From: an uncultured Gammaproteobacteria bacterium
GTDB lineage: Bacteria > Pseudomonadota > Gammaproteobacteria > Eutrophobiales > Eutrophobiaceae
Direction of reading: 5' to 3'
Length of the DNA stretch: 64,000 nucleotides
NCBI GenBank assembly: GCA_958295485.1
Contig: OY282354.1
Span: 2,689,001-2,753,000 of the forward strand
In this document: positions 1 through 7,734 of the stretch, piece by piece
Layout of the letters: each line of letters opens with the position of its first letter
How positions within the stretch are numbered: the stretch's first letter is position 1
Notes under the pieces: model-generated
What the model was told of the DNA's origin: nothing
Seen by the model: only the letters and a program-made list of their open reading frames with translations
Database searches by the model: none
Translations under genes and position numbers: made by a program

Positions 1-297
1 GAACCCCAAACAGAAATAGACTGGGTCATCCCATCCGAAAACATTATCCTGCACCGTCACGACAAGCCGTCTCAAGGTGAAAGAGAAAATCCCGTAAAAG
101 GACGGATAGACGAATTTATCCCACTGGGGGAGACGACCTCGATCACGATTGCAGTTGACCCTGGCCACCTGGTCTACATGTCAGTATCAACCCACGTTGC
201 CAGGCGAAACAACTTGGCGGAAGGCGGCGATATCACCGTCTCACTACTGGCCGAAGGCATTCACCTGATGAAAAAACCAACCCACAAGAGAGATTGA
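1..297 (+). CDS. ABC transporter ATP-binding protein, C-terminal TOBE part (partial)
   Basis: The reading frame is open from the first base and stops at 295-297, giving the last 98 residues of a protein whose start lies outside the window. The fragment has the look of a TOBE ligand-binding domain that follows the ATPase in molybdate-, tungstate- or sulfate-type ABC transporters: an early 'W-V-I-P' strand, an 'I-I-L-H-R' strand and a 'G-E-R-E-N-P-V' turn. No Walker or signature motif is visible because the ATPase half is missing. The substrate cannot be told from this piece; an oxyanion transporter is my inference from the TOBE style. The 225 bp after it (298-522) show no convincing gene. Confidence 0.6.
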   Translation, partial: EPQTEIDWVIPSENIILHRHDKPSQGERENPVKGRIDEFIPLGETTSITIAVDPGHLVYMSVSTHVARRNNLAEGGDITVSLLAEGIHLMKKPTHKRD

Positions 298-522
298 ACC
301 CCATCGGCGCCGCCTGACTTACCGCCTTACCCAAACGCTTTCCCAACCTGTTATTTTGGCGCCTTCTCACGTCAAAGGGGTTTCTGGAAATCAGCTAGAC
401 GATCAATAAAAAAACCGCATGACAATCCGACTACGGCGATGAAGGTAAATTCAGTGGATTGTATCTGAACTGAACCTGACCGCAATCTACAATATGCGGT
501 GCAGCCGATCGGCCATCCGCGT

Positions 523-771
523 TCAGACAATGCCAAACAGCCGGAGAATGATGGCAACCTGCAAGGGGATCACAACGGCAATAAGCAGATTCAACCGACT
601 TTTAATGTCGGCAATATCTTTTTCCAGGCGCAGCAGGATGTGTTCCTGTTCCGGTAACGCCACAGCGGATTTAATCGGGCGGTCACGGCGGGCGAGGAAC
701 CGAGCTAACCAAAGCGCGGCCGCCCCACCCACTACCGCCGTGAGGACGGCAACAGCAAGTGCCATATTCAT
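523..771 (-). CDS. Small membrane protein with central coiled coil
   Basis: An 82-residue protein I cannot name. A hydrophobic N-terminal segment (about residues 3-26) ends in positive residues (R-R-D-R), a charged, probably helical middle (about 38-60, rich in E, K, D, R and L) follows, and a second hydrophobic segment (about 61-82) closes the protein. Its ATG overlaps the stop of the upstream gene by 4 bp, which argues for translation coupling and for a real gene. It is the last gene of a leftward run that begins with the restriction-modification genes. Function unknown. Confidence 0.45.
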   Translation of the reverse strand: MNMALAVAVLTAVVGGAAALWLARFLARRDRPIKSAVALPEQEHILLRLEKDIADIKSRLNLLIAVVIPLQVAIILRLFGIV

Positions 772-1073
772 GTCAGTCCTCCAGGCTGGCGGCCCAGATC
801 AAGGCCATCCCACCTCGGACCGCGTGAGGGCCAGAAACTACTCAACGGCACGTTGATAGAACCTGAAAGTTGGAGCTTTTTAACCATCTTTCCGTCTCTA
901 TACTCACAGTACCCGTCCTTTGCAAGGGGAGAAGCCCACTCCACATCTTCAAAAGGCTCAAGCGCGCCGGAACGCCTCAACGATGAACAAAGCAACTGGG
1001 GATATTTGTTCACTGCCTCCTGGAGAAGTCGTCGGCTACCACGCCTGGATGAGTTTGCCATCTGATTTGTCAT
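768..1073 (-). pseudogene. Truncated nuclease-like protein (N-terminal fragment)
   Basis: A 101-residue frame whose first ~90 residues resemble, from memory, the N-terminus of a roughly 250-residue conserved hypothetical family: a 'W-A-S-P-L-A-x-D' block, a 'Y-C-E-Y-R-D' block and 'F-W-P-S-R-G-P-R-W-D-G-L'. In that family the last motif is followed by a strand ending in 'V-E-A-K-A', together looking like a PD-(D/E)XK nuclease core. Here the frame ends a few residues after 'W-D-G-L', and I do not see an E-A-K strand in the other frames immediately downstream. I therefore read it as a truncated gene left beside the restriction-modification operon. It could still be translated, because the next gene overlaps its stop by 4 bp. 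Confidence 0.42.
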
Positions 1074-1124
1074 AGATATATCTCACTGGATTTCCGGGAA
1101 TAAGTAAATGATTTTATACGATTT

Positions 1125-2078
1125 TCAGCCATTTTTTTCGAATAAGGTCTGCTGAAATATTGGTAACTCTCCAATATTGGAGGCGGTGACTTCTTCGATT
1201 CTTTCCAATGATTTTTTATAGAATTCGGGACTAGTTTCAAAACCTATAAAATTGCGATTTAATATTTTTGCGGCCACCGCTGTTGTTCCACTGCCCATAA
1301 ACGGGTCAAGGACTAATTGACTTTTTTTGGTTGTAAGTTTTATCAAGTATTCGATCAAATCCAACGGCTTTTGTGCTTCGTGTATTTTTATTTCATTTTT
1401 TCTAAAACTAAATTCAAGCATATTAGTGGGACTGCAATCATTCAGCCTGCATTCATCAATGTTCATCGCACCCACTTCATTTTCAAGGATGTTATCCGTG
1501 ATTGTTCCACCAATCTTGTATGGCTTCATAAACCAAACTACCGGCTCCCAAATTGGCGCTAAATTCCCAAGTCTCCAGCCTTCCCATTTTTCTGCTTCCT
1601 TTTTCAACCCCCGACGCTCAAAAACAATACTAACCCTCTGCGCTCTATGATGGGCAGATGGTTTTTTCCAAGCCAAGGTATCTTTTAGGAGAAAACCACT
1701 ATCTTCAAAGGCATTGATAACTCTATGAATTGTCCTCCTGGCGCCAAAAACAAATAAGAATGATCCATTCTTCATTTTCGGATAAACCTTTCTCGCCCAG
1801 TCCTTGCACCATTCTTGATACTCTAATCCGATATTTCTATCAGACTGTGCCCAACCATTGATTGGCTTCCCTCTACGCTTAAAGCCTGATTTTCCTTCTT
1901 GTGCAGGAGATTTTCCCAACAGCGCTGAATTCGTATTGCTATGTAATACATCCCAATCATCCAGGCTGATGCCATAAGGAATGTCAGACAAAAACAGATC
2001 GATACTGTTGTCCGTCAGCTTGGGTATATAATCCAAACAATCGCCTTGGGTAATTTTATTCAAAAAACTCTCATTCAT
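1125..2078 (-). CDS. Type II DNA methyltransferase (HindIII-like system)
   Basis: Transfers a methyl group from S-adenosylmethionine to DNA, protecting the sites cut by the endonuclease encoded just upstream. The 317-residue protein has the catalytic motif IV near the N-terminus (S-D-I-P-Y-G, residues 31-36, a variant of D-P-P-Y) and the AdoMet-binding motif I near the C-terminus (D-P-F-M-G-S-G, from residue 258). This order marks the beta class of amino-methyltransferases. Its ATG overlaps the endonuclease stop by 4 bp. Because the partner resembles HindIII, adenine methylation within AAGCTT is the likely activity; this is inference. Confidence 0.88.
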   Translation of the reverse strand: MNESFLNKITQGDCLDYIPKLTDNSIDLFLSDIPYGISLDDWDVLHSNTNSALLGKSPAQEGKSGFKRRGKPINGWAQSDRNIGLEYQEWCKDWARKVYPKMKNGSFLFVFGARRTIHRVINAFEDSGFLLKDTLAWKKPSAHHRAQRVSIVFERRGLKKEAEKWEGWRLGNLAPIWEPVVWFMKPYKIGGTITDNILENEVGAMNIDECRLNDCSPTNMLEFSFRKNEIKIHEAQKPLDLIEYLIKLTTKKSQLVLDPFMGSGTTAVAAKILNRNFIGFETSPEFYKKSLERIEEVTASNIGELPIFQQTLFEKNG

Positions 2079-3004
2079 GTTTTGCTTTCCCCCGGCTCAA
2101 GAAGACCATTATCAACAACCGATTTAATGGCCTTAACCTTGTTTTCTATTTTACTTGATTTCAGTACTTCTTTTATGGCTTCTTTTTTAGAGAGCCTTAT
2201 AATTCGCTCTCTTTCTGCTGCGAGAAAACCAAGGGATTCTTCTCTTGAGACATAAATCGATTCTACTGATGCTCTTTTTTCTTCCTTCCAAATATCGCCA
2301 ATGCTTACATCAAAATCCAAAATTGTCCTATTTACAATTTGCCAGTAAGTATTTGCATCCTTTGAAGGATTCATTGCTGCAACAGCTTTGAATGTTTCAT
2401 GCATCAATTCCATTGCTTTATCTTTGCTCTTTACCCGTGCATAACGTGAAAAGACAGCAAGATGGGTATACGTTCCAATACAAACAGATCTTGCGCCGGC
2501 TTGCTGGTAAATCTGGCTGGTGCGTGAAGGTAATTGATAGACCGGGCAAACAACCATCGCATAGGGTTTGCCATGTTTCCAACCGTCCATTGCTTGAACC
2601 TTGAAATCTTTCTGGTTCTTTGCCGTCCGGCTCAGCCTGAATGCCTTTGCATCAGCAACAAAGCTATAGTCATCGTTCACGCATTCAACATCAGCAATAT
2701 CGGCTCGCCCTTTCAGAACTAAACTGTTGAAGCCCATTGATGAATATGCCTCATGGATAACGATATCGGTGTATTTAGAGTATAGCTTTTCTTCGCTCGT
2801 ATCATGGCCATATCTTTCAGGTATGGTTCCACACAGTCGTAAGTGACCGAGCAAAGAATCTATCCCAATATCCCTAATCTCTTGATCTATCTCCCCTTCT
2901 ACTTTTTCTGCATCTACACCAAAATCATCACTTAATCGGCTGATTTTGTTAACCCAGTAATTCCGCCTGTCAATCTGTTCCTGTGTTATTACTTCGAGAT
3001 TCAT
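2075..3004 (-). CDS. HindIII-family type II restriction endonuclease
   Basis: Cleaves unmodified double-stranded DNA. The 309-residue protein closely matches what I remember of HindIII around its active site: residues ~116-134 read V-A-D-A-K, then F-R-L-S-R-T-A-K-N-Q-K-D-F-K, nearly identical to HindIII. D118 and K120 would be the PD-(D/E)XK metal-binding and catalytic residues. Similarity elsewhere is weaker (for example the 'E-K-L-Y-S-K' block near residue 72), but length and architecture fit (HindIII is about 300 residues). It overlaps the methyltransferase downstream and the small gene upstream by 4 bp each. AAGCTT as target is inferred. At least four AAGCTT sites occur in the window (35646, 36294, 47695, 55878), so methylation would be needed. 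Confidence 0.9.
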   Translation of the reverse strand: MNLEVITQEQIDRRNYWVNKISRLSDDFGVDAEKVEGEIDQEIRDIGIDSLLGHLRLCGTIPERYGHDTSEEKLYSKYTDIVIHEAYSSMGFNSLVLKGRADIADVECVNDDYSFVADAKAFRLSRTAKNQKDFKVQAMDGWKHGKPYAMVVCPVYQLPSRTSQIYQQAGARSVCIGTYTHLAVFSRYARVKSKDKAMELMHETFKAVAAMNPSKDANTYWQIVNRTILDFDVSIGDIWKEEKRASVESIYVSREESLGFLAAERERIIRLSKKEAIKEVLKSSKIENKVKAIKSVVDNGLLEPGESKT

Positions 3005-3558
3005 TTCGTTCCCATATGTGATTTTGATGGTTCATGAATTTTTTTGACAAACAATGCACTGTAAATTTCTTCCATAGTTTCATGGCGAGTGAAATTCTCT
3101 TTTTTCAACTTTCTTTTATTGGGGCGCTCAGCCTTGTGACCATCCCCGGAGAATTTCTCATGACGAGCCACTTTCGCTCCCGAAATACCGGGTAGTGGCT
3201 CACCCGGCTGACCACCACAAAAATAGTATGGCCCTAATTCCAGGGATTGGGATTCTTCTTTAAAGTAAATCCAGACCACGCAACCGGAAGGTTTATCCTC
3301 CAGTTTGAGGTGAACTTGCGGTGGCGACGACCCCTTCTTACTGGTGTTCAGCTTGATATGACGAACAACATGATTTGTTTCGGCTATTATGTCGTACCCG
3401 GAGTCATTGACTTCCGGCTTGGCCACCTCCAACAGGCAGTCATCATCATCATCTAACCAAGAGAGTTTCATTAACTCACCTGTAAACAGGTGTTCAATCA
3501 GTTTCTTCCGGTAGGCTGAACGTTCCGAATGCTTATCCTGAATTTTTTTTTCGTTCAT
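3001..3558 (-). CDS. Restriction-operon protein with nuclease-like motif
   Basis: A 185-residue protein, first gene of the restriction-modification operon. I chose the ATG at 3558 because GAGGA sits 7 bases before it; upstream ATGs at 3600 and 3648 overlap the yejF-like gene. Around residues 44-69 an acidic strand (L-L-E-V), D-S-G-Y-D (D52, D56) and then R-H-I-K (K69) resemble the spacing of a PD-(D/E)XK nuclease core, as in DUF4365-like proteins. The rest includes a Gly/Pro-rich 'G-G-Q-P-G-E-P-L-P' segment and a basic 'E-R-P-N-K-R-K' segment. The family is a conserved hypothetical one to my knowledge. A second nuclease, a specificity aid or an immunity protein are all possible. Its stop overlaps the endonuclease start by 4 bp. 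Confidence 0.7.
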   Translation of the reverse strand: MNEKKIQDKHSERSAYRKKLIEHLFTGELMKLSWLDDDDDCLLEVAKPEVNDSGYDIIAETNHVVRHIKLNTSKKGSSPPQVHLKLEDKPSGCVVWIYFKEESQSLELGPYYFCGGQPGEPLPGISGAKVARHEKFSGDGHKAERPNKRKLKKENFTRHETMEEIYSALFVKKIHEPSKSHMGTK

Positions 3559-3592
3559 GTTTTGATCCTCAATTGGTGAATGTTCTGAATGC

Positions 3593-5218
3593 TTACTCAT
3601 CACTTGAAATGGTTGGGACTGCGGACAGCAGGGTTTTGGTATATTCATGTCGGGGATTGGTTAATACCGAACTGACCTCGCCCTGCTCCACCAGCTTGCC
3701 CTGATACATGACGGCCACATAGTGGGCAAAAGAGGCAACCACGCCGATATTGTGCGTAATAAACAGGTAGGTCAGCCCCAATTCGTTTTGCAACCTGGTC
3801 AATAATGCCAGTATCTGGGCCTGTACCGTTACGTCCAAGGCGCTTGTCGGTTCGTCACAAACCAATAATTTCGGCTTGACCGCCAAGGCCCGGGCAATGC
3901 AAACGCGTTGTCTCTGTCCGCCGGAGAGTTCGTGGGGGTAGCGGTATTTGAAGCCGGACTCCAAGCCCACCTGGATTAATAATTCGTCAACGTCATCCCG
4001 CCGGTCCCTGGCATTATCTCCTGACCCCTGGGCAAGCCGGCCTTCTTCAACGATGTCTTTAATCATCATGCGCGGGTCCATGGATGAGAAGGGGTCCTGA
4101 AATACGATCTGCATATCGGCGCGGCGCTTGCGCAGCTGCGCGGCGGTCAAATCGGGCAGGTTGTCACCTGCAAGGAGCACGGTGCCCGCGGTGGGCTTGA
4201 CCAATTGCAAAATACTCTTGGCCAGGGTAGTTTTTCCTGAGCCCGATTCACCTACGACTGCCATAGTCCGGCCCTGTCTTATTTCAAGCGATACGCCGTC
4301 AACAGCCCGCAGGTGACCCGCCGGGCGACCGAACAGGCCTTTTTGCATGGGGAAATGCACTTTTAAACCCGATACACTGAGTACGGATTGCCTTGACAGT
4401 GGCGCTCCTCCCTCGTTCAGATCACTTCTTTTTGTGGCATCAGGCAGGGCGTCGAATAATTTTTTTGACCAGGCGTGTTGCGGCCAACTGAAAAACCGCC
4501 GGCTGGGCGCAGCTTCAACAATCCTGCCCTTGTTCATGACGGCGACATGATCCGCCACCTGGGAGGCAACGGCTAAATCATGGGTGATAAACAATATGGC
4601 CATGCCCGTATCCTGTTGCAGTTTTTTCAGTAACGACAACACCTGCGCTTGTGTAGTGACATCCAGCGCGGTAGTGGGTTCATCGGCAATGAGCAATTCG
4701 GGCTCCCCCGCTAACGCCATCGCCAGCATGACCCGCTGCTTCATGCCACCGGAGAATTGGTGAGGAAATTCATCCATGCGCTGCCTGGGGCTTGTGATGC
4801 CCACTGCTTCCAATAATTCAATGACTTCTTCCTTTTGCGCTTTCCCTGTTAAATTTCTGTGCCGTTTAAGCGTTTCACCGACCTGCATTCCAACCGTCAG
4901 GACCGGGTTGAGTGAGGTTTGCGGCTCCTGGAATATCATGGCGACACGCCTGCCGCGGACGCGGCGCATATCCCGTTCAGGGAGAGCGGTGAGATCAATG
5001 CCGTTTAATAACACGGCGCCGCTGGTGACCTCAGCCGCTTTAGGCAATAAGCGGTTTATAGTCAGCGCGGTAATGGATTTACCACTGCCCGACTCTCCAA
5101 GCAGCGCAAAGGTTTCTCCCTGTTCAATCTGAAAATCAATGCCGTCAACGGCCTTGACCAGGTTATTTTCAACAGCAAACTGAACTTTCAGATTCTTTAC
5201 ATCCAGGAGCATGGTCAT
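3593..5218 (-). CDS. yejF: Fused double ATPase of a peptide/opine-type ABC transporter
   Basis: Energises import of short peptides or related compounds. The 541-residue protein is two ABC ATPases in one chain, as in YejF or GsiA. The first half has Walker A G-E-S-G-S-G-K-S (residues 41-48), the signature F-S-G-G-M-K-Q-R and Walker B ending L-L-I-A-D-E-P. The second half has G-E-S-G-S-G-K-T, L-S-G-G-Q-R-Q-R and L-L-V-C-D-E-P. Each half ends with the region typical of oligopeptide transporter ATPases. The start at 5218 is an ATG; a TTG at 5224 is possible. No permease or binding-protein gene lies in the window, so the partners must be elsewhere. The symbol reflects architecture, not proven substrate. 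Confidence 0.85.
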   Translation of the reverse strand: MTMLLDVKNLKVQFAVENNLVKAVDGIDFQIEQGETFALLGESGSGKSITALTINRLLPKAAEVTSGAVLLNGIDLTALPERDMRRVRGRRVAMIFQEPQTSLNPVLTVGMQVGETLKRHRNLTGKAQKEEVIELLEAVGITSPRQRMDEFPHQFSGGMKQRVMLAMALAGEPELLIADEPTTALDVTTQAQVLSLLKKLQQDTGMAILFITHDLAVASQVADHVAVMNKGRIVEAAPSRRFFSWPQHAWSKKLFDALPDATKRSDLNEGGAPLSRQSVLSVSGLKVHFPMQKGLFGRPAGHLRAVDGVSLEIRQGRTMAVVGESGSGKTTLAKSILQLVKPTAGTVLLAGDNLPDLTAAQLRKRRADMQIVFQDPFSSMDPRMMIKDIVEEGRLAQGSGDNARDRRDDVDELLIQVGLESGFKYRYPHELSGGQRQRVCIARALAVKPKLLVCDEPTSALDVTVQAQILALLTRLQNELGLTYLFITHNIGVVASFAHYVAVMYQGKLVEQGEVSSVLTNPRHEYTKTLLSAVPTISSDE

Positions 5219-5308
5219 AAGCAAGGGGTCAGTATCAATTGATACAGGACAATTATAGATGCGGGATTAATGCCTTTTCAGCAACGCCAACAGGGACTGG
5301 AACCAGAA

Positions 5309-5698
5309 CTATGCTGATATTTTCGATATGTCATATGCGTCTAATTGCTTATCGGCAGTCACCAGTGTTGCGCCTTCCAACTGGGCCTGTGCAACCAATA
5401 ATCGGTCAAAGGGGTCCCGATGATGGGGCGGTAATGTGGAAACGTGCAGCGCGTGCCGATGTTCTACCGGAAGACCTCCCGTCCCACTTTGGGCCATTCG
5501 GGATGTAACGTATTCTGGCGGCGGCACAGGTAGCGGTAATCTGCCTAAGGCATATTTAATTGAAATTTCCCACGCACTGGCTGCCGACAGCAGTAACTGG
5601 TTTTGGGTATCGCCAATTAATGCCGCAGTATCGTTACTGATTCGCTTGGGTGAGGCCTGCATCCATAGCCAAACTTGTGTATCCAGCAATAGTTTCAA
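5309..5698 (-). CDS. vapC: PIN-domain ribonuclease toxin
   Basis: A 129-residue single-domain PIN nuclease, toxin of a type II toxin-antitoxin pair that would cleave RNA when freed of antitoxin. The acidic metal-binding residues are in place: D6 (L-L-L-D-T), E44 (A-W-E-I), D95 and D98 (R-D-P-F-D-R) and D116 (V-T-A-D). It starts with TTG inside the antitoxin stop (TTGA, 4-bp overlap), so translation is coupled to the antitoxin. The 'H-H-R-D-P-F-D-R-L-L' block is typical of PIN toxins paired with Phd-type antitoxins. Confidence 0.92.
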   Translation of the reverse strand: MKLLLDTQVWLWMQASPKRISNDTAALIGDTQNQLLLSAASAWEISIKYALGRLPLPVPPPEYVTSRMAQSGTGGLPVEHRHALHVSTLPPHHRDPFDRLLVAQAQLEGATLVTADKQLDAYDISKISA

Positions 5699-5934
5699 CG
5701 CTCGAATTCACTAAGGATATTATCGGGTAACGGCTCATTGAAGTCGTCGGGCACAACAAAAAGTCCTTCATCCAGTCCCATCAGTCGCCTTGGTGGTTCT
5801 TCCACAGGCACCAGCCTCGCCACCGGATTCCCTGAACGTGCGATGACAATTTCTTCGCCCGCTGCAACGCGATGCAACAAGTTGGATAATTGAGTTTCAG
5901 CCTCGTGAACGTTAACTTCGGTCATTTGACTCAA
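5695..5934 (-). CDS. Phd/YefM-type antitoxin
   Basis: A 79-residue antitoxin. The N-terminal DNA-binding part has the Phd/YefM pattern (V-H-E-A-E-T-Q-L-S-N-L-L, then G-E-E-I-V-I-A-R-S-G-N-P-V-A-R-L). The acidic C-terminal tail, about residues 48-79, would wrap the toxin. The likely start is a TTG at 5934: an AAGGGGG ribosome site sits 9 bases upstream, while the ATG at 5925 is 18 bases away. As in related systems it probably represses its own promoter, but I cannot point to an operator. Confidence 0.9.
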   Translation of the reverse strand: MSQMTEVNVHEAETQLSNLLHRVAAGEEIVIARSGNPVARLVPVEEPPRRLMGLDEGLFVVPDDFNEPLPDNILSEFER

Positions 5935-6011
5935 AGTAAATTACCCCCTTAGCCAAGTCAACCGGTTTTTCAGCCTCGTGTTAGCGCAAATAGATGCTGA
6001 CAAGCTCAGAA

Positions 6012-6038
6012 CCTGTCCCGTAGCAAGTACGGGACAGG
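6012..6038. repeat. Perfect 11-bp inverted repeat
   Basis: CCTGTCCCGTA, a 5-base loop and its exact complement TACGGGACAGG. It sits about 70 bp past the stop of the repeat-protein gene in the 171-bp gap before the antitoxin gene. No T-run follows on either strand, so it is not a classical intrinsic terminator; a REP-like palindrome or a 3'-end stabiliser is possible. Confidence 0.7.
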
Positions 6039-6105
6039 CTCGATACAGGAATGGATTTGTATTGCCCCTTTTGCGATGCCCCCACGGGGAGAAGGGGATT
6101 ATGGT

Positions 6106-7734
6106 TCAGTTTTGAAATTCGGCGTGTTGCAGGGTCAATATCTCTTCTATCAGCGGTTCCCTGTCCGGCAGATTATCAGGAATGACGGTTTTGATTTGAT
6201 ACAGCTTGCCCGGAACCTGCCCTGATAATGTGAACTCGTAAACCTTGCGGGCGAATTGCTCGAATTGTCGCCGGCGCGGGTCGTTGAGGTACGGCGCGAT
6301 TGAAATTTTTTCCCCCGTGACCTCTTTGCCGTTAAACTCAAAGGTGACGGGCTCTATCTTTGCGTCCTCTGAAAATGCGAATTTAATCTGTCTCTGGAAA
6401 TAGCGCCAACTGCCGCTGGTCAAGCGGTTCATTTCATAAACGTCGCCCTGCATGTATAACATCAAGACCGGGTTGCCGGTAATACCGAGCAAATTATCGG
6501 CCGGGGCATTCTGCTTCCTTTCGGCGGTGAAAAATTCCAGGTTTACGTTTTTACTCCCATCGTCATTTATTTCGACAATGTCCAGGTAAACGGAGTCACT
6601 GAAACCTTCTTCATAACTGCCCCGCTTGACAAAATCATAATAGAGCCGCCCCGGGCGCTCGATGTTTTGCAGGTGGTTGTCCAACCAGAGCTTGTTTTCC
6701 GCATCTGCAAATTCAAATTCTTCCGGGTTAACCGCGACGGAATCACCCATCCTGCCCAAGGTGGCGCCCTTGACTTCTATCCCCGATTCAGTCCCCCTTG
6801 CTTCCTCCTCATCCGCCAAGGCCTCGTCTACCAGGGCCTCGTCCGCCAGGGCCTCGTCTACCAGGGCCTCGTCCGCCAGGGCCTCGTCTGCCAGAACCTC
6901 GTCTGCCAGAACCTCGTCCGCCAGAACCTCGTCCGCCAGAACCTCGTCCGCCAGAACCTCATCTGCCAAGGCCTCGTCTGCCAGCACCTCGTCCGCCAAC
7001 GCCTCGTCCGCCAGCACCTCGTCTGCCAAGGCCTCGTCTGCCAGAACCTCGTCCGCCAACGCCTCGTCCGCCAGCGCCTCGTCTACCAAGGCCTCGTCTG
7101 CCAGAACCTCGTCCGCCAAGGCCTCGTCTGCCAAGGCCTCGTCCGCCAGCACCTCGTCTGCCAGAACCTCGTCCGCCAAGGCCTCGTCTGCCAGCACCTC
7201 GTCTGCCAGCACCTCGTCCGCCAGCGCCTCGTCTGCCAGCACCTCGTCCGCCAGCACCTCGTCCGCCAGCGCCTCGTCCGCCAGCACCTCGTCCGCCAGC
7301 ACCTCGTCCGCCAGCGCCTCGTCTACCAGGGCCTCGTCCGCCAGCATCTCGTCTGCCAGAACCTCGTCTGCCAGCGCCTCGTCTGCCAGCGCCTCGTCTG
7401 CCAGCGCCTCGTCTGCCAGCGCCTCGTCCGCCAGAACCTCGTCTGCCAGCGCCTCGTCTGTCAGGGCCTCGTCCGCCAGAACCTCGTCCGCCAGCGCCTC
7501 GTCCGCCAGCGCCTCGTCCGCCAGAACCTCGTCTGCCAGCGCCTCGTCTGCCAGAACCTCGTCCGCCAAGGCCTCGTCTGCCAGCACCTCGTCCGCCAGC
7601 GCCTCGTCTGCCAGAACCTCGTCCGCCAGCGCCTCGTCAGCTTGGGAAACCGGCGCCAATAAACTGCATAGAGCGAGTAATATGATGCTGCAAACCGCTC
7701 CCGTCCTGACCAATTTTAGTTTAGTCATCATCAT
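6106..7734 (-). CDS. Exported protein with ~55 acidic pentapeptide repeats, in the xoxF cluster
   Basis: A 542-residue protein I cannot name. Residues 1-32 form a signal peptide (basic start, hydrophobic core, cleavage probably after V-S-Q-A). Residues 32-306 are about 55 copies of a five-residue unit, A-D-E-A-L or A-D-E-V-L, with rare T, V or M changes; each unit carries two acidic residues, so this segment has a net charge near -110. A non-repetitive C-terminal domain of ~220 residues follows (aromatic-rich, mixed alpha/beta composition, no Cys). The period of five matches pentapeptide-repeat beta-helices, but the A-(D/N)-L-x-x pattern does not fit, so I do not assign that fold. The gene overlaps xoxJ by 14 bp and so belongs to the XoxF cluster. 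Binding of Ca2+ or lanthanide ions by the acidic array is a hypothesis only. Confidence 0.8.
   Translation of the reverse strand: MMMTKLKLVRTGAVCSIILLALCSLLAPVSQADEALADEVLADEALADEVLADEALADEVLADEALADEVLADEALADEALADEVLADEALTDEALADEVLADEALADEALADEALADEALADEVLADEMLADEALVDEALADEVLADEVLADEALADEVLADEVLADEALADEVLADEVLADEALADEVLADEVLADEALADEALADEVLADEALVDEALADEALADEVLADEALADEVLADEALADEVLADEALADEVLADEVLADEVLADEVLADEVLADEALADEALVDEALADEALVDEALADEEEARGTESGIEVKGATLGRMGDSVAVNPEEFEFADAENKLWLDNHLQNIERPGRLYYDFVKRGSYEEGFSDSVYLDIVEINDDGSKNVNLEFFTAERKQNAPADNLLGITGNPVLMLYMQGDVYEMNRLTSGSWRYFQRQIKFAFSEDAKIEPVTFEFNGKEVTGEKISIAPYLNDPRRRQFEQFARKVYEFTLSGQVPGKLYQIKTVIPDNLPDREPLIEEILTLQHAEFQN
6817..7641 (-). repeat. 15-bp coding minisatellite, 55 units
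   Basis: In-frame array of a 15-base unit encoding the A-D-E-A/V-L pentapeptide. Units 1-8 and 39-46 alternate A and V types (30-bp higher-order unit); units 23-34 (7132-7311) repeat V-V-A four times (45-bp higher-order unit); units 46-50 are five V types in a row. This nesting indicates several rounds of local expansion. Because the unit contains no stop in most frames, long spurious frames appear on the other strand. Confidence 0.95.

Noticed and set aside
416..460. Similarity between CCGACTACGGC-like stretches near 430 and near 16895
   Set aside because: The match is short and gapped; too weak to call a repeat by eye.
372..557. 61-codon leftward frame left of the small membrane protein gene
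   Set aside because: Overlaps the better-supported 82-residue gene in another frame and has no recognisable features.
6817..7641. CRISPR-like regular repeats
   Set aside because: Units are contiguous 15-mers without spacers and are in frame with a signal-peptide protein.
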